Below, one piece after another: positions 15,330 to 17,655 of a DNA stretch of 17,655 bases. The notes beneath the pieces are model-generated. The model ran no database searches, was not told the DNA's origin, and saw only the letters and a list, made by a program, of their open reading frames with translations. This DNA comes from an uncultured Prevotella sp. Lineage in GTDB: Bacteria > Bacteroidota > Bacteroidia > Bacteroidales > Bacteroidaceae. The stretch's first letter is position 1, and the number at the start of each line of letters is the position of its first letter. Made by a program: the position numbers and the translations under genes. The stretch spans positions 1 through 17,655 of the forward strand of contig CALIIG010000185.1 in the NCBI GenBank assembly GCA_938018155.1. Reading direction: 5' to 3'.

Positions 15330-16715
15330 ATGAAACTGTATAAACATATTATATTAAGCAGCCTTGTAGCCTTATCGGTAACAGGATGTAAAAGTCTTTA
15401 CGGCAAATATGAGCGTCCGCAGGTCAGAACGAGCGGTATTATGCGCGACCCTGTTTCAGCAACCGACACGCTTGTAGCAGCTGATACCACGAGCTTTGGC
15501 AACTTACCGTGGCGCGAAGTTTTCACCGATGCCCAACTCCAGGGCCTGATTGAGCGTGCGTTATCGAACAATCCCAACCTGCTTAACGCTGCCCTTAACG
15601 TGGATATGTCACAGGCACAGCTTAAGGCTGCGAAGCTATCCTTCCTCCCCCAGTTTGCATTCACGCCGCAAGGCAGTATTACTCGCTTCAACGATGCGAC
15701 AACAAAGAGCTACACGCTGCCCGTTAACGCCAGCTGGAATGTATCTCTTTTTGGCGGCCTTACAGCGGCAAAGCGGTCGGCTCAAATGGCATTGCTGCAG
15801 TCAAAAGACTACCAGGTAAGTGTCCGTACATCGTTAATAGCCGGCGTTGCCAATTTATATTATACGCTCCTTATGCTTGATAAGCAAATGGAAATTGTAG
15901 GCAACATGGAGCGTTTAACCAGGGAAACCTGGGACATTATGAAGGTTCAGCACGAAAATATCGCCGGTGTGCGATCAACTGCAGTGCAGAGAGCCGAGAG
16001 CAATTACCTTAATGTTCTGATACAAAAGAAAGATTTGGAGCGGTCAATACGTGAGAGCGAGAACGCGCTGAGCCTGTTACTTGGCGAGCCTGCCCATGCC
16101 ATTGCACGCGGAACATTGGATAATCAGCAGCTCCCGTCGTCGTTCTCTACGGGCGTTGGCATCCAGCTGCTCAGCAATCGTGCCGATGTTCACGCCAACG
16201 AAATGGCACTGGCGTCGTGCTTTTACAATGTTGAGAAGGCACGAAGCAACTTCTACCCCAACATTACTATTTCGGGTTCGGGCGGCTTTTCAAACGGTCA
16301 GGGTATGGTAAACCCTGCTAAACTGCTGCTCTCTGCGGTGGCATCGCTCACCCAACCCATATTTATGAACGGACAGTTAACGGCGGCTTTGCGCGTAGCC
16401 AACGACCGTTACCAACAGGCTTTCAATACCTGGCAGCTGAGCATTCTGAAAGCAGGGTCGGAGGTTAGCAACGCTCTGGTTCAGTATAATGCCTCTGCTG
16501 AGAAGAGCAATATTGAAGCCAGGCAGATAGAAGTGCTCAAAAAGAACGTCGATGATACCCGTGCCCTTATGGCCAGTGCAGGCAGTACCTACCTGGAAGT
16601 AATCACGGCCGAGAGCAGTTTGCTTAATGCACAGCTTTCGAAAGTGTCTGACGACCTCGCCAAAATGCAAGCCGTTGTAAGTCTTTACGAGGCTTTGGGC
16701 GGCGGCTCTAAATAA
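15330..16715 (+). CDS. Outer-membrane efflux lipoprotein (TolC/OprM/NodT family)
   Basis: A 461-residue outer-membrane factor that forms the exit duct of the tripartite pump. Lipobox VTGC with the acylated cysteine at 20. Typical family features are LPWREVFTDAQLQGLIERAL at 59-78, two repeated alpha-helical halves rich in Ala/Gln/Asn, and a C-terminal segment LLNAQLSKVSDDLAKMQAVV. The start at 15330 (MKLYKHIILS) was chosen because the open frame upstream to 15279 adds residues before the signal peptide that do not belong. It is 57 nt behind the end of the pump gene, in the usual adaptor-pump-channel order. Appears intact; outer-membrane factors can serve more than one pump, so it may still be functional despite the broken transporter. 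Confidence 0.92.
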   Translation: MKLYKHIILSSLVALSVTGCKSLYGKYERPQVRTSGIMRDPVSATDTLVAADTTSFGNLPWREVFTDAQLQGLIERALSNNPNLLNAALNVDMSQAQLKAAKLSFLPQFAFTPQGSITRFNDATTKSYTLPVNASWNVSLFGGLTAAKRSAQMALLQSKDYQVSVRTSLIAGVANLYYTLLMLDKQMEIVGNMERLTRETWDIMKVQHENIAGVRSTAVQRAESNYLNVLIQKKDLERSIRESENALSLLLGEPAHAIARGTLDNQQLPSSFSTGVGIQLLSNRADVHANEMALASCFYNVEKARSNFYPNITISGSGGFSNGQGMVNPAKLLLSAVASLTQPIFMNGQLTAALRVANDRYQQAFNTWQLSILKAGSEVSNALVQYNASAEKSNIEARQIEVLKKNVDDTRALMASAGSTYLEVITAESSLLNAQLSKVSDDLAKMQAVVSLYEALGGGSK

Positions 16716-16750
16716 GAATCTTTTCCCCAAATCAAAACGAATATTTAACT

Positions 16751-17533
16751 ATGGCATGTGATATAAGTCCCCAGGCCGTTGTATCGCCCAAGGCAAAGAT
16801 AGGTGACGGCAGTAAGATTTTCCCGTTTGTGTATATTGAAGACGACGTGGAGATAGGCGAAAACTGTGTTGTTTTCCCTTTCGTAAGCCTGCTGAACGGT
16901 ACCCGTATGGGCAATAACAATAAGGTTCACCAGTGTACTGTGCTGGCCGCGCTGCCGCAAGACTTCGAGTTTACCGGCGAAAAAACCGAACTGATTATTG
17001 GCAATAACAACATCATTCGCGAAAATGTGGTGATCAACAGAGCCACTCATGCCGGAGGCCAGACGGTGATAGGCGACGGCAATTTCATCATGGAGGGTGC
17101 CCATATCAGCCACGATACCCGGATGGGCAGCGGCAATGTGACAGGCTATGGCACCAAAATTGCAGGATGTTGTGAGATTGGTGACGGCGTCATTTTTTCG
17201 TCATCGGTTATCGAAAATGCTCATACGCGCGTGGGAAACCTGGCTATGATTCAGGCCGGAACAACGTTCTCGAAAGATGTTCCACCTTATATTATAGTAG
17301 GTGGCAAGCCTGTTGAGTATGGCGGACCGAACACAACGCTGATGACTTCGGCCGGAATTGATGAGAAGGTACAAAAGCATGTGGCCAACGCATACCGCTT
17401 GTTGTTCCATGGAAAGACAAGTGTGTTCGACTCGGTGTTGCAGATTCGCGACCAGATACCAGAGAGCCCGGAAGTAGATTACATCATTAAGTTTCTGAAA
17501 GAATCGAAGAAAGGGATTGTTACCAAAATGTAA
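16751..17533 (+). CDS. LpxA-family acyltransferase (UDP-GlcNAc O-acyltransferase-like)
   Basis: A 260-residue left-handed beta-helix protein with hexapeptide repeats from about residue 5 to 180 and the LpxA C-terminal helical domain (ANAYRLLFHGK near 210-220). LpxA uses acyl-ACP to 3-O-acylate UDP-GlcNAc, the first step of lipid A synthesis in the cytoplasm. By hand alignment to E. coli LpxA, the catalytic His125 is kept (H121 in GAHISHD) as is His122 (H118), and Asp-Val-Pro-Pro-Tyr is kept at 176-180. However, His144 becomes Cys140, His160 becomes Asn156, and ruler Gly173 becomes Ala169. It may therefore be a paralogue with altered acyl or sugar preference rather than the main LpxA, which Bacteroidetes usually carry next to an lpxC-fabZ fusion. 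It lies 35 nt after the outer-membrane factor and is likely cotranscribed; the terminator follows. Confidence 0.85.
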   Translation: MACDISPQAVVSPKAKIGDGSKIFPFVYIEDDVEIGENCVVFPFVSLLNGTRMGNNNKVHQCTVLAALPQDFEFTGEKTELIIGNNNIIRENVVINRATHAGGQTVIGDGNFIMEGAHISHDTRMGSGNVTGYGTKIAGCCEIGDGVIFSSSVIENAHTRVGNLAMIQAGTTFSKDVPPYIIVGGKPVEYGGPNTTLMTSAGIDEKVQKHVANAYRLLFHGKTSVFDSVLQIRDQIPESPEVDYIIKFLKESKKGIVTKM

Positions 17534-17562
17534 CCCCTGTCTTATTACGTTGAATACCCAAT

Positions 17563-17600
17563 ATGAGGAGAGCGACAATGGCCGTTCTCCTCATTTGTCT
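17563..17600 (+). terminator. Terminator of the efflux/LpxA-like operon
   Basis: ATGAGGAGA (17563-17571) pairs exactly with TCTCCTCAT (17586-17594), followed by the T-rich TTGTCTT. It lies 29 nt after the stop at 17533. The loop segment GACAATGGCCGTT is nearly the same as in the cca terminator. The remaining bases to the window end (17601-17655) show no gene I can support. Confidence 0.75.
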
Positions 17601-17655
17601 TATTCCCTGGTTGCACTTATTCGCCCTGCACAATCGTACATTCGGGCAGCAATTC

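Overview
The window looks like a chromosomal segment from a Bacteroidales bacterium, most likely in or near Prevotellaceae. Three things point there. Several genes start just downstream of the Bacteroidetes -7 element TAnnTTTG. Start codons lack Shine-Dalgarno sequences. The protein set (BT_3928-like DoxX protein, tandem DUF1599 protein, two lipoproteins in a tripartite pump, secreted YwqK-like repeat protein) is typical of the order. Species cannot be fixed by eye. Nearly everything is core-genome-like; I see no transposase, phage gene, CRISPR array, rRNA or tRNA.

Layout. (1) Positions 1-1248, plus strand: the 3' end of an unidentified gene, then a secreted protein with a TonB C-terminal-like domain. 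(2) Positions 1249-1763: an AT-rich gap with two hairpins, an FNR-box-like palindrome and a -7 promoter. (3) Positions 1764-2276: a small secreted YwqK/MORN-like protein, followed by two terminator hairpins. (4) Positions 2573-8459, minus strand, read right to left: a small lipoprotein, a tandem DUF1599 (Nmad1-like) protein, a DoxX/MauE-thioredoxin-fold membrane protein, tpiA (4-nt overlap), a SPOR-domain protein, folE and exodeoxyribonuclease III. (5) Divergent from it, positions 8572-10101: a CCA tRNA nucleotidyltransferase/HD protein. (6) Positions 10102-10767: a long gap with a terminator, a GC-rich two-unit repeat and the pump promoter. (7) Positions 10768-17533, plus strand: a complete tripartite RND efflux operon layout (membrane fusion lipoprotein, inner-membrane RND pump, outer-membrane factor lipoprotein) with an LpxA-family acyltransferase as last gene and a terminator behind it.

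The most notable finding is that the RND pump gene is broken. Comparison with the conserved family sequence indicates two separate small deletions, about 10 nt near 14756 and 4 nt near 15019. They split it into three reading frames, and the intact product stops after the first transmembrane helix of the second half, losing the proton-relay Lys and Arg. The flanking adaptor and outer-membrane factor genes are intact. Other points of interest are the LpxA-like protein with altered active-site pocket residues at the end of an efflux operon, the GC-rich inverted/direct repeat upstream of that operon, a probably near-leaderless DUF1599 gene, and a 22-bp tandem repeat plus hairpin between tpiA and the SPOR gene. 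I did not find a clearly new multi-gene system. The conserved but unexplained DUF1599-DoxX/MauE-tpiA-SPOR block is the best candidate for undescribed biology.
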